Assembly (NCBI GenBank): GCA_030533445.1
Contig: CM060082.1
Coordinates: 32,631,817 to 32,695,816 of the forward strand
Length of the DNA: 64,000 bases
Origin: Cyprinodon diabolis
Taxonomy: Eukaryota > Chordata > Actinopteri > Cyprinodontiformes > Cyprinodontidae
Reading direction: 5' to 3'
Below the pieces are notes generated by a model, which saw only the letters and a program-made list of their open reading frames with translations, searched no databases and was not told where the DNA came from. The translations under genes were made by a program, and so were the position numbers. Below, in pieces: positions 12,626 through 23,540 of the stretch (positions are counted from its first letter, which is position 1; each line of letters begins with the position of its first letter).

Positions 12626-15062
12626 AGCAGTGATAAGAGATTGGATATGGGGGACCTAGTTTTGAATCGTGTTAGCAGGAGATGTTAACGGCCAGATCTG
12701 TGTGCAAAATGTAATGACTTACTGTGGTGCCTCCTGAGGGGGGCAGCTGTGAGGATATGGGAAGAGCACAAATGAGTTTCAAATTCTTTTGGTATTTTTT
12801 TTTGTGTGTATCTGTTTTTTTTTTATTTATCTGTAGAGCAAAATCTTTTTTGATGCAAGTTCTGTGGAGAAAAAAAGGATGACCTGATATCTGAACAACC
12901 TAAAGTCACACTTTGTAATGCAGAGGAGACTGGATGATCAAACCCCTAGAATGATGCAACATAGACTATTAAATCCAAACTAAAATCCACACTAATCTCC
13001 ATAACTGTTGCATCTTCTCATATAAATGGATACTTCAAATTCTACGCTTAAGACAAAAAATTATTCTACACCGTTTTTGGTTGTTTTTTCTGTTTTTTTG
13101 TGTGGAGAGCAATGGCCTTAGAGAAGATTGCTCCAGTGCATTCTAAAGATAATGGATTAAAAATGTCACATCGCCTACAACAAACAACTTTACAATGGTA
13201 AAGATCTGGTCCATCGATCCTTGACTAAGATGAACGCCACAGTGTTTCTCGAAGATATAAAGTTTTACAACCCACAAGCTTCACTCAGAGAGGCCAAAAA
13301 TAGTATAGTCTCCTGTTCCCCCTTCAGAAAATATATATTCCCAGCTTCCCATTAGGAAAGAAGCCATATTAAATACACTGGAGGGTACATTTTATGAGCA
13401 TAGACGTCCAATGGATATGGTAAGTATATTCTGAAGTATTTGTATCCAAGACATAGAATACAATTTAAAGTCATGGCAGCAACGGAATAAACAGACTGAT
13501 AAGAAAAGCTTGGATGTTAATTTCATGCTCCCCCAGCTGCGTTGAGCTGAGGTCTGCCTGCTGGTTGCGTTTGATCCCAGTGAGATACTGCACATCTGTC
13601 AAAGGCAGGGAGATCCCTCTTGGACCCTGTAGTCCCAGTCATATCAGCATGATGTCATCCTACTGCACCCCCTCACTCCCTCCTTTCTTTTACTCCCAAA
13701 ACACTCCCCACCCCCAATTCGGTCGCTTGTACCATTTTCTATCCACAGTTTCCTTTGTCTTCCTGCACAAAATACAGACAGGTAATTGTGCAATCCTCTG
13801 AGGCCTTATCTCTAGTTCAAAGAATAGGTCTGTTCATTTAGTTGATGTGCACTGCTTACAGTAACGTACCTCATCAGTTTCTTTGTTTTGCTTTTTTTTT
13901 TCCAGAGCTGCCACGCCCATCTAACCAAATATTGTCAGTAAATTTACCCCCTCTTAAAATGACAATTTACATTCAATAATCACCTTTAAGAAACACTTTG
14001 TAGCAAGCTGAATAGAAGATCTGTGTACATTTGTAATAAATGTGCGTGTGCATATCTGCATGCTTTGTTCAAACATGTGCATCAGGTGTGTGTTTGTGAC
14101 AAAAGTGCTGCTGTGCTAGCATTTCTGCTCTGATGTCATTGTCCTATTCTCCGTCTTATCAGCCGCTAAACACATTCTTCCAAACCAGTGCAAAATCCCG
14201 AAAATGTATGTGTGTCTGTGTGAAACACGTTCAGCCAAAATGGTGACTGTTTGTCTGGCGATGCTTGAATAAGTCTGTGCGTTACATTATGGGCAAGTAT
14301 GTGTGTAGAGCACGGGAAATAGGAGGAGATGGGATAGGAGGGGAAGAGAGAGGAAGAGGAGAGGGAGAGAGATAAAGGCATTTAGTGCAAACTCTCTTTG
14401 GATCCAAAAGCCCCTGGGTGGCACAGAGGAGTTTCCCAGTGTTAATCTCTGTGTAATAACTGAATCAGAGAGAAAACAATGGCCCAAATTCACAAGCCAA
14501 AAGGCCTTGGGGCAGCTGGTTAGTCTGTCTAAATGTGTGGGGGGGCAAAAAAAAGGAAAGAAATAGCTGTTTACAGAAGCATTTGAAATTACATATGTTT
14601 GATTAAATATGGCAATATAAAACTATTTGCCTGGTCCAGTGAGGAAATGTTTAAATATGACTTTAAAAGAAGGCGTGTCAAATCCAGGCCTTTTTTCATC
14701 CCTTAAAGCATTTTTTTCTCTCACATTCCTTCCAGGCAGTTGTTAAAGTGATCAGACTCATAACATGTCTAGGTCAAAAAGGTATTTGTTTTATGCATAC
14801 CAATTATGGCATTTTCTTTTCCTTTTGCTTTAATGACAATTTCCAATTCCACAAGATCCAACTGGGTCCTCTGTTGTTTTGTAATCTACAGACTTTAGAT
14901 GCCACTCGAGAACAGTGAGCTCACTGAAAATCAGTGTTTCATGACGTGGCACTTTATACTGATTGATGATGAGGATAATCATAAATAGATGGCAATGTTT
15001 ACCAAAAATACTATCATAAGGCTGTGGCATTAAAATAATGTTCTGTTGGTTTAGAAACCAAG
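12626..15062. other. Noncoding stretch with one weak coding candidate
   Basis: There is no recognisable gene. A 55-codon minus-strand open frame (13474-13638) with polar composition is listed separately. A purine-rich block, (GGGAGA)-like, lies near 14330-14375. The SOX-like string ACAATGG near 14478 is noted without further support. Confidence 0.45.
13474..13638 (-). other. Possible minus-strand exon, unrecognised
   Basis: A 55-codon frame lies between two stops. Its peptide includes DVQYLTGIKRNQQADL and STQLGEHEIN, more protein-like in composition than surrounding frames. A possible acceptor (GACTACAG) lies at its upstream edge. No good splice donor follows, and the frame simply runs to a stop, so it would have to be a terminal exon. 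It may equally be chance or a conserved noncoding element. I do not recognise a family. Confidence 0.15.
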
Positions 15063-15545
15063 GTGTACCATCCTTGCCAGCCTGAAATGTTAAAACGAGG
15101 CAGGATGTACGAGCTTTCTTATTCTTTACACCTGTTTTCGTTGGACTTACTACAGTGGCTTCCTTACTGCTTTAGAACAGAATTCAAGCTTCTGTTATTT
15201 GTCTTTAAAGCTCTGAATGGTCTTGCTTCCCCTTATTTATCAGAGCTGTTGTGTTTTTATACGTGATCCAGGTCGCTGAGGTCAGATCTTACTGTACTCA
15301 CTATTCCACTGACAAACACTGAGTTGACCGTGCTTTTTCAGTAGACTCACCTCGACTCTGGAATCTTTGATCTTGGTTCTTTAAATCAAAGCTCAAGGCT
15401 TTTTTTCTCAGGCTCTCGCCATTTAACCATGTGTTGACGCTTCTGTTTTTTATGTTGTTTGTTTATGCTATTTTGTTGTCTTTCTTGCTTGTGGTTATGT
15501 TTTCTTATGCTGATATTGTATAGCACCTTGTTCACCACACTGTGG
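15063..15545 (+). pseudogene. LINE ORF2 C-terminal fragment (L2/Rex-like)
   Basis: The frame from 15063 to 15266 includes LQWLPYCFRTEFKLLLFVFK then ALNGLASPYLSELL. This is the signature of the region after the reverse transcriptase palm in L2/Rex/CR1-type non-LTR elements (family pattern HWLPVxxRIxFKLLLxxxKxLNGxAPxYL). Downstream, in shifted frames, come matches to the usual end (TRLWNL, FKSKLKA). The copy has stops and frameshifts and lacks endonuclease and RT motifs, so it is a dead, 5'-truncated insertion. Confidence 0.75.
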
Positions 15546-16615
15546 CAGTGGTGGCTGGGGTAGTTTTCTGCAGGGGGTGGCTATAAATTTATAACAGACT
15601 TATACCAAAAACCAATCAAATGTATACTAAGTTATCATATCAGTATATTTATATGAATGCCAACTACCAAAACCACTATAAAAACAAAACATAATTTCAT
15701 TTGCAGGATTACTTTTTGCACATACATTTTGCTCTTCTGAGGCTTTGTGAAGGCAAATCTGTGTTTTGCATCCTGCAATATTGTATCACAAACCTAAACA
15801 AAAATAATGCACCAGTTTAATAATGGAGAAGCTATTAGTAAGCTTTATATTTTTTTAATATATAAAAACTATTTATTTTTTGAGAATTTAAAGTAATTAT
15901 GGAAATTTGACAATTGGTACACTATATTATATTATTTTCCTTATGAATCCCAGATTCTTCTTTGCCTTTTCTAAAAGTGCTTTAAATCAGTCCTACATGT
16001 CTTTATCAATGCTGAGTCAGATTCTGATCTTTTTAAAAGTGAAAGTAGAAACGCAGGGGAAGCAGAATAAAGCATTAGCCTCGATGCATACAGTTAGCCA
16101 AGCCTTGTAGCTAAACCAGGTCCCGAAAAAAGACAGAGTGAACCGTCTCCATCTGTCTTTTGGACTGCTACTTAATTTTGATGTTCGACTGATCAAGTTC
16201 AAATGCTTTCACCTCGAGCTTTTCTTGGTAAGTTTGCTTTAAGCGATTTTGCTCCTGTGACTCGACCTGTAAATCAACTGCACTACGACTGTGACAACAA
16301 ATCCTGCCACCTCAGGGTGCACCAGAGATGCGCCCCAGCTCCCCTATCTTTTTACAATGCAGAGGAGCTACTGCACATGTACAGCTTTTAAAGAGAGTCG
16401 ATGGCCAAAGATTTTTGCGGCCCAGAACAGCTTTACTCGTCATTAAAGATTAAATATTTATCTTGCACATCTAAAAAATATATATCAATATATGTTAATA
16501 TATTGTAGTTATATATTTTAATTCCTTTTTTTTTTTTTTGTTTATGTCTTATTCAAGGTCATTGGGTGGTGGGTGGGGCGGCGCCCTAGTGCCCCCAGGG
16601 CACTGTTGTTCTGTC
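15546..16615. mobile_element. Possible DNA element nested at the LINE 3' end
   Basis: The LINE text stops near CACTGTGGCAGTGGTGGCTGG and a LINE-like tail (TAAATGAATGATTGATTG) appears only after 16620. The block between starts with a GTGGTGGCTGG motif and ends with GGTGGGGCGGCGCCCTAGTG, and CACTGT stands at both borders. That fits an insertion into the LINE tail, but no long terminal inverted repeat was seen. There is no transposase frame. Confidence 0.3.
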
Positions 16616-18519
16616 AGACACTAAATATATAAATGAATGATTGATTGTTTACACTGATCTCTGAAAGTATTATATTAATGTCACAACCGGCTGTTATTTA
16701 GCAATTTTATTGAGCTTGTGGAAAGTTTAGCTTCTGTTTTCTGTTCTTAGCTGACAGGGGTGACACTCATGGTCCATCTGCTTTAAGACTTTTAGAGATG
16801 GTATTCATATAGCACAGCTACAGCAAGTGGTTATTTGAGCAACTGCTTCCTTTCCATCATCTGTAACTTGCCTATAGTCTTCTGACCTTGAACAACAACA
16901 GGATATTTTCTTTTTCTTGGACCATTCAGTATAAACCCAAGAGACTGCTGTGTGTGAACCCCAGCACATGATCAGTTTCTAGATAACACAGATTAGCCTG
17001 TCTTTGTTATGCTGAAGTCATTTGAATCCCTTTTTTAAAATCTCAAACCAAAGTCGTCTTAACCATATCTAAATATCCAAATGCATTTAGCTGTTGCCAT
17101 ATAACTGGATTTCTTTGCTCTAAGTCCATTTTTATCATTGTTAAACATTAAACTAATCCTAAAGTCTCTAAATTATTCCTTCCTTAGATTTTTGTCTGAT
17201 GGATTTTTTGTCCTATAAAACCTACATGTAACACAGCTATTGATGTGCCTTTAAGTCAGATGCATCTGATCACTTTTCTTTACACCGGTAGAATGCCATT
17301 TAATGGCTATATTGATTTTGCTTTGACCACAGAATTGCTTCAAAGATTGTAAGCAACTGCAGTCGCTTTCTAATAACCAACGATTTCTCTTCTATACCTG
17401 AAGTCGTGCAAGACAAGCAATCTTTGTCCAAATTTCTAGTTCATTTGATTTTGTTTATTGAATAGGGAGAGATGCTAAATGCATGGAGAGGTTTCTCAAT
17501 TTGAATTCCATTGCTTCAAAGCAAATGCTAATTGATCAGTTACAGTGAAATTAGTTTCAGAAGAATAGATTTCATGCATAAAATCATTGTTTTTTCATCA
17601 AAAACCTGTTTGAGCAAACAGCAAACATAATCTACCAGTCCAAAAGCACTTTATAGTCTTTGTCTTTAAAAGTGTCACATAAAGCAAATGTTAAAATGTT
17701 TCTATTGTTAAAAAATAATTGAGTTCCTCTTTCTGTTGTTTTTTTATGTACAGCTAGCATAAGAATTTGAAATCACTAAACGTTAAAGTCACAATATAAT
17801 ACTTTGTTCTGCTTTCTGATACTTGAGCTGCCATAGTAACCAAACACAATCGAGCTAATAGTTACCATGGTTTCCTCTACAAATAGAGCTTGTTTGCACC
17901 ATAGACTTTCCTTGGTAACCCTACTGACCCATAATGTGTCCTGTGGTGCATCCAATACAGATAGTGCCTTTTGTCAAATGATTGGACCAAGATACATTTA
18001 CTTTTTGTATCTCTGTGTTTGTGTATATCATCTCCACCCACAATATTTTTATCAGCAGCACACACAGCTGGAAGCTATCTCGTTGAGCCACACCAGTCAG
18101 CTAACAAAGAGTATCCACTGCTGAGGGCGCAGCTGAGGGCAGCGGGCCTCTTCTGGCGGAGACCCTGGCTGCCTCTGACCTCCTGCTGTTGTAGTGAATG
18201 TACCATAATGGAAGAAAAAGGAACACTGCCTGATGTTCAACGAGAAAACGGAAAATCAATTGGCCACACAGCAGGATAGCCCAGCAACCCATGCTGTATA
18301 GGAAACAGAAAAAAGTAGGTTTATTTACTTGTCATACATCTGTATGTGGTCACAGTGCTTGTTCTAGTGCTGGACACGCAAGTGTCTACGTCTCCTCCTT
18401 CACCTCAATGACCTATCCAAATAACGTTTTACGGAAGGAAAAAAAAAATTGGTTCGTTTAAAAAACTCTAAACATTTAAGGGGGAGGGGGGACTGTACAC
18501 TTTTTTTTTTTTTTATATA
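16616..18519. other. Noncoding stretch, no gene seen
   Basis: Apart from the short GATT-rich LINE-like tail at its left edge, no repeat or coding feature could be supported. Confidence 0.5.
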
Positions 18520-18706
18520 CTCTAATAATCCCAGAGGGAAATTACTTCTCTGAATTTAACCCATCCCCTTGGGGATGCAGTGGGCTGCCATTGTGCCGCG
18601 CCCCTCGGAGCAGTGTGGGGTTAAGAGTCTTGCTCAGGGAGCCAGAGTGGCAGTATGTGGGAGTGCGGGATCAAACTCACAATCCCACTAGGCCGCCACT
18701 CCCCCT
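18520..18706 (-). repeat. tRNA-derived SINE, same family as 3742-3949
   Basis: On the minus strand it reads GGCGGCCTAGTGGGATTGTG, a B-box-like GAGTTTGATCC, then GAGCAAGACTCTTAACCCC and a body with CCCAAGGGGATGGGTTAAAT. Part of the A-box region appears deleted relative to the 3742-3949 copy. Confidence 0.6.
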
Positions 18707-21700
18707 CGAAAGATCACAGTCAGGAATCTAACTATGTCAACACTTCATTACACCTTGGGATCCTTACTAATTCATTAGCTTGATCAGCTAATATCAGCTT
18801 GTTTTTAGACTTTTGTTTTGAAGATAAATCATCCTCGCAGTGTCAGGGTGGATCCAACTTGTTCTTTTTACAGTAGCTACTTAAGGGTCATGAAGACTCA
18901 AGTCCAAATGTTAATGTTTGGGGCCATAAGATTCTGTTTTGCTCTCCGAAACTTTAAAGTCTTTCTCTGTGATCTTTGGCATATTATAAGCAGGCTAAAA
19001 TGGCTTTATTCTCATGACTCGACCTGAAGCCCTTTTTTTATTACAGCACCTCATAACCTTAAGACAAACAGCACTCTGTGTAAGCTAAGTTGTTTTTTTT
19101 TTTCTTTTTTTTGCTCCATGAACAATTTCTCTGACAGTTGCGGCTAACACTTTCATTTTTATTGATTCAGTTTCAAAAGAGTGTATTACTTTCCAAGTAT
19201 TGATTTAATAATTAATGATTGCCATTTTCAATTACCTTGAAATATCAAACATTTTTCCTGTCTGAAAAAGTTCAAATACATATTTTCCTGCCCATCATTT
19301 GATTATTAATTTGCCTTTTCCAAAGGCTTTGAATCCCACACCATTAGTGCATCACTGGATGAAACATCAGGGGTCTGTCAAGTGCTTGGGTACCCACTGA
19401 CACTAATATCACTAACAATAGTCAAGGACCATTTAAGTAGTTTCTGATGTCAGTGTGATTCAAAAATAGCAAACAAAGCTGTTTGATAATCAACATTTTT
19501 CCCAATCCACCACAGAAACCCTTTTTTATTTCATTTCATCACTCGCATTCTGTTGAAAACTTGCACAAAGAACATCTCCGTTAAGATATGGCACAGTCAG
19601 ATTAATCACTACAATTGAAACATTCAGAATATATTGAATGGAAAAAAAGACTTGAGTAAAGTAGTACAGACAGCTGTTTCCATCCAGTTCACAGAGCAAT
19701 CCTCTGAAGAGGTCTATGACTTGAGCAAGTGCAGTAAAACGCTGGTGAAAAATGTGTCCCTTTGAAGCAGTCTCAGACCGAGCACCCAATGGGATTCATA
19801 AATGGCAAAAGCCACACACTGAAAATTACTGTCATTTAAAAGTGAGCTTTTGTGGAAAAACACTAATACTGACCATCCATAGAGAGCAGTGGTACAGATT
19901 AGGTAGCCTACCTGCAATAAAAGTAATCCCCAGGCTTTCTTGCTGTGTCTGTGAAATCAATATCATTTTATTTACATCTAATGGAGAAACATATACAGTC
20001 CACTGGAGGATAAAGAAAAGCTCTCTGGGCCAGAGGCCACACTATGAAAAATCTGCAGAATAGATCTGATAATAAGAACTAAAATCACACAGGACAACCT
20101 CCAGAAGTGAGCAAAACTCTGTGCTTCCATAAATTAGGCTAAATTATACAGAAAAAGTTTGCAAAAAAAGTTATCCCAGATACCCTAAAAGAAAAATAAA
20201 CCAGCTCCAATTTAAATCCAGCTGAGTACAGTCCAAATCAGTCCAGCTCAGCTTTCTGGTTCTTTGAGTTATGTCTCGGAGCATGTGTCTGCGCATGATG
20301 TCTCGGCTGCCCGGCGGATTTTATGTGGCTCTTATGATCAATTGTTTGCCTCTTGGTTTTTTGAGTTAGTATCAGCTTGTCTGTCTGCAATCCACAGAGA
20401 AAACGCTGGAGGAGAAAAAGAGACAACTGAGTGACAGAAATGATGCGCATGTGTCTGTGTCTGGGCTTTGCAATTTCTCAGCTTTTTTTTTTTTTTTTGT
20501 TATCCCTTTGAAAGCCTTTCTTTGACGGATAGAGACTTTCACTCCAAACTCTGGCACAGGCCCAAGTACAGCAGATTTTGAGCCTAATTGGTCTAAACGA
20601 CAGCATGGGGCAACTTGACTTATCAAATGACTAAAACTATTCAGTTTGAGTCTGTTTATCTCGTTTTATCTGGAACAACTTCAAAAGTAAGAAATCATAA
20701 AAGTCATAAAGGTTACATATGCAGATGTGCCAACTATACCACAAGCAAATCAGATATAACAATTATCACTATTTCATTCAACCAGTCTTTGGCTGTGACT
20801 ATCAAATCCCTTTATTTCTATTCTTAGCTGAATCAGCAGAGCCTTTGTCAAGTATTTGTCTTCAATCCGATCAAACATTTAAGACAGACATACCTTTCAA
20901 GACCCTTTTTTTTCTTGCTTGGGTATCTGCTACAAACGGTTTAAAACAAGTGGTCTATGCATCAATGTGTAGAAGTTGTGTATGACAATAACAAAACCAA
21001 AAAAATGCTTGGTTTTATTTATATTTTTCTTGCAGTTTAATTATTAAATGTATTTCAAATCACATTTCTCACATGTAAGAGACAACTGAACTGGTGCACC
21101 TCTATCGTGTTGTCATGTATATACATTGTAGGAAATTCATGAGCTGCACACAAGTTAATTTATATGCGGATAATATCAACACAGAGTTACTTGATGAATT
21201 ATACACTCAATATGCAGCCCATAGAACTTAGATGAGTGAAGTCAATGTGAGCTTATCCTTTTATAGTCTGGCCCTGATTTAAATCTGCATGACTAACTAA
21301 CACAAAACAACTAAGGAGTCGTACAAAGCAACAAGACAATGGTACTTCTAAGCTGTTTGGTGCCAAAAGAGTGTGCCTGATGTTCTGAGTTCTGTACATC
21401 CTTTTAAAAGCTACACATTTTGAAGGAAACTGGATTTGAGAGCAATCTGGTAGGGGGAAAAATAGGTCAGCTCAAGAAGAAATTTCATCTGACAGTCATC
21501 ATAGTTTGACTTCTTTCACCTCTCTTAACATTCCATACTCTTAATTAAACAATTCAGCATTCTGCTTGAAATTAAACAATATTTAATTTCAAGCAGAGTC
21601 GGACAAGGTCATTTGGGACCTTAAGCAGAAGTTGGTTGTGGGGCCCTTCAGTTTTGAAAATCATCATTATAAATACTGCATTATTTTACATTCATGAACT

Positions 21701-21724
21701 CTTAGTTTGAAAGAAAACTTGAAA
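18707..21724. other. Noncoding stretch, no gene seen
   Basis: No domain-bearing frame or convincing splice-flanked exon. Contains T runs near 19092 and 20482-20499. Confidence 0.5.
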
Positions 21725-21840
21725 GTAGGGGTGTGGCCTGATACAAATAGATTTTTTTCAGTTCCTAATATCGCATTTGAAAAATAATTTTTTTTTCACC
21801 TAAAACAATGTGGGAAAATGAGCTACCTCTGCACCCCTAC
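21725..21840. repeat. Very short inverted-repeat element
   Basis: GTAGGGGTG at 21725-21733 is mirrored by CACCCCTAC ending at 21840. Such GGGGTGT ends are common on hAT-like miniature elements of teleosts. The copy is only about 116 bp and may be an internal deletion. Confidence 0.4.
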
Positions 21841-21910
21841 TCTTTCAGATAGCACGGTTGAGCCCTTTTGTTGCGCGATGCAGTGCCATATCTGTTGCTG
21901 AGCCAGTCCC

Positions 21911-22254
21911 TGTCAGGATCCAGAGGCTTGCCAACCAGAGGGCGCCATAGATCCTTCCTGAGAGCTTGTGTTCAGCTGTAGCAGGTGCTCCCCATCAGCT
22001 CATTAGGGTTTTTTCCCTTCATAAGCTGGAGGAGAGCTCCACTCTGAGCCGGATTGTTTTGACCCTGTTGTAGTTAGCAAGCCCGAGCCAGCCTGCCTGT
22101 CTGACTCCCTGGAACCTGAATCTGCACCTGACCTGTTTGTCCTCTCTGCCTTCCAGGAAGAACCCTGCTCTGTATCCAATAAACCTTTTGACCTTTTATC
22201 CTGCCTCTGTGTGTGTGTTCTGCATCTGGGCTAGAAATCCTGCCGATCATGACA
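21911..22254 (+). repeat. 5' LTR of the short element
   Basis: 344 bp, TG…CA. A TATA-like CATAAG (22020-22025) precedes GCCGGATTGT (22048-22057), the inferred transcript start. A polyadenylation signal AATAAA is at 22178-22183. The ORF start codon (22249-22251) lies inside the LTR's last 6 bases. Confidence 0.9.
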
Positions 22255-23187
22255 GAACAATCCGGCCGACAGACTAGCCCAGCAGACACACTTCTGAGGA
22301 TGTTGGAGGACGTGTGGATTAACCCAGCGGAACCACCCTGGATGGATCTGATCCGTGAGTCACGCAGAATTACTGAAGAATCAATGCGCATCCTGCAGGA
22401 ACTTCTGAGCCATCTGAAGACCTCTGGGCCCGCTCTGAGCCGTCTGGAGACCCCTGAGCCCGCTCTGAGCCGTCTGAAGACCCCTGAGCCCGCTCTGAGC
22501 CGTCTGGAGACCCCTGAGCCCGCTCTGAGCCATCTAGAGACCCCTGAGCCCGCTCTGAGCCGTCTGAAGACCCCTGAGCCCGCTCTGAGCCGTCTGGAGA
22601 CCCCTGAGCCCGCTCTGAGCCATCTGGAAACCCCTGAGCCCGCTCTGAGCCGTCTGGAGACCCCTGAGCCCGCTCTGAGCCGTCTGGAGACCCCTGAGCC
22701 CGCTCTGTGTCTTCCAGAGACTCCTGATGTGGAGCCACAGTCGGTGGTCTCCCCTGTTCCTGATGTGGAGCCACAGTCGGTGGCCTCCTTTGTACCTGAT
22801 TTGGAGCTGCAATCTGCGGTTTCCTGTGTTCCTGATTCGGAGCCGCAGTGGGCGGTCCTGTCTGAGCCTGTTGCACAGCAGCAGAAGCGGAGGCGGCGTC
22901 CTCCTCGGAGCTTCCTGCAGAAGCGGAGGCGGCGTCCTCCTCGGAGCTTGCTGCTGAAGCGGAGGTGGCGTCCTCCTCCAAGGTCCCTGCAGCTTTGGAG
23001 ACTCCGGCCTCCAGAGCGTCTGAATCAGCTCCGGTCCTGCGGCCGGCCTCCAGAGCGTCAGCCTCGCCCCCGGCCCCGCGGCCAGCCTCCTGAGACTCTG
23101 CCTTGCATCCCTGGTTCCCCCTCCGCCCATCCTGGGTGGGTTGTTTTTTTTGGGTCTCTTTTTTGGGCGTCTGGAATCCGCCCTTGA
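22249..23187 (+). CDS. Gag-start protein made of three coding minisatellites
   Basis: An intact frame of 312 codons from ATG 22249 (324 if read from the upstream in-frame ATG at 22213). I chose 22249 because the related large element starts gag at the same place, inside CATGACA. The first about 22 residues (MTEQSGRQTSPADTLLRMLE) resemble the start of gag at 40013 (MTEHCGQTQDPAEHLRRRLE). Then follow ten 10-residue repeats (PEPALSRLET type, 22411-22710), four 12-residue repeats (PDVEPQSVVSPV type, 22723-22866) and three basic 12-residue repeats (QKRRRRPPRSFL type, 22882-22989), then a Pro/Arg-rich end. There is no zinc knuckle, protease or RT. The stop abuts the purine tract. Function is unknown. 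It could be a structural Gag substitute with an RNA-binding basic tail, or merely a frame kept open by repeats without stops. It is the only gene in the element. Confidence 0.6.
   Translation: MTEQSGRQTSPADTLLRMLEDVWINPAEPPWMDLIRESRRITEESMRILQELLSHLKTSGPALSRLETPEPALSRLKTPEPALSRLETPEPALSHLETPEPALSRLKTPEPALSRLETPEPALSHLETPEPALSRLETPEPALSRLETPEPALCLPETPDVEPQSVVSPVPDVEPQSVASFVPDLELQSAVSCVPDSEPQWAVLSEPVAQQQKRRRRPPRSFLQKRRRRPPRSLLLKRRWRPPPRSLQLWRLRPPERLNQLRSCGRPPERQPRPRPRGQPPETLPCIPGSPSAHPGWVVFFGSLFWASGIRP
22257..22266 (+). promoter_or_regulatory. Predicted self-priming primer-binding site
   Basis: ACAATCCGGC starts 2 nt after the LTR end. It is the exact reverse complement of GCCGGATTGT at 22048-22057 in the same LTR. 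In the Tf1/sushi group the 5' end of the transcript folds back to prime minus-strand synthesis, and this is the arrangement expected. It is inferred from sequence only. Confidence 0.6.
22411..22710 (+). repeat. 30-bp coding minisatellite, 10 units
   Basis: Ten exact-length 30-bp units differ by a few substitutions (CGT/CAT, GGA/AAG). Unit length is a multiple of three, so expansion keeps frame. At least two antisense frames are also open across it. Confidence 0.95.
22723..22866 (+). repeat. 36-bp coding minisatellite, 4 units
   Basis: Four units start CCTGAT (22723, 22759, 22795, 22831) and become more divergent to the right. Each encodes a 12-residue unit of the form PDxExQxxxxxx. Confidence 0.85.
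22882..22989 (+). repeat. 36-bp basic coding minisatellite, 3 units
   Basis: Three units start at 22882, 22918 and 22954. Each encodes an Arg-rich block (KRRxRPPxS). The run of basic residues would make the protein's C-terminal part strongly positive. Confidence 0.85.
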
Positions 23188-23193
23188 GGGGGG
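23186..23193 (+). promoter_or_regulatory. Polypurine tract
   Basis: GAGGGGGG lies four bases upstream of the 3' LTR, in the position where plus-strand DNA synthesis is primed in LTR elements. It overlaps the end of the ORF stop codon. Confidence 0.65.
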
Positions 23194-23197
23194 TTTC

Positions 23198-23540
23198 TGT
23201 CAGGATCCAGAGGCTTGCCCACCAGAGGGCGCCATAGATCCTTCCTGAGAGCTTGTGTTCAGCTGTAGCAGGTGCTCCCCATCAGCTCATTAGGGTTTTT
23301 TCCCTTCATAAGCTGGAGGAGAGCTCCACTCTGAGCCGGATTGTGTTGACCCTGTTGAGTTAGCAAGCCCGAGCCAGCCTGCCTGTCTGACTCCCTGGAA
23401 CCTGAATCTGCACCTGACCTGTTTGTCCTCTCTGCCTTCCAGGAAGAACCCTGCTCTGAATCCAATAAACCTTTGGACTTTTTCTCCTGCCTCTGTGTGT
23501 GTGTTCTGCATCTGGGCTAGAAATCCTGCCGATCATGACA
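23198..23540 (+). repeat. 3' LTR of the short element
   Basis: 343 bp, TGTCAGG…CATGACA, about 98% identical to the 5' LTR. The matching transcript-start motif is at 23335-23344 and AATAAA at 23464-23469. It is followed by the target duplication GTCCC. Confidence 0.9.

Larger units (their letters stand above)
21911..23540 (+). mobile_element. Complete short non-autonomous LTR element (sushi/Gypsy-type)
   Basis: Two near-identical LTRs (21911-22254 and 23198-23540) flank 943 bp and are bracketed by the 5-bp target duplication GTCCC (21906-21910 and 23541-23545). LTRs begin TGTCAGG and end CATGACA. The LTRs differ by roughly six substitutions and one 1-bp indel by eye, so the insertion is fairly young. 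There is a self-priming-type primer site at 22257-22266 and a purine tract GAGGGGGG at 23186-23193, just before the 3' LTR. No protease, reverse transcriptase or integrase is present, so movement would need enzymes in trans. The gag-like start shared with the element at 38-44 kb points to a related autonomous partner. Confidence 0.9.

Noticed and set aside
22370..23130. Two long minus-strand frames (203 and 198 codons) across the short LTR element
   Set aside because: They are antisense to the sense ORF and open only because the 30- and 36-bp repeats contain no stops in those frames.
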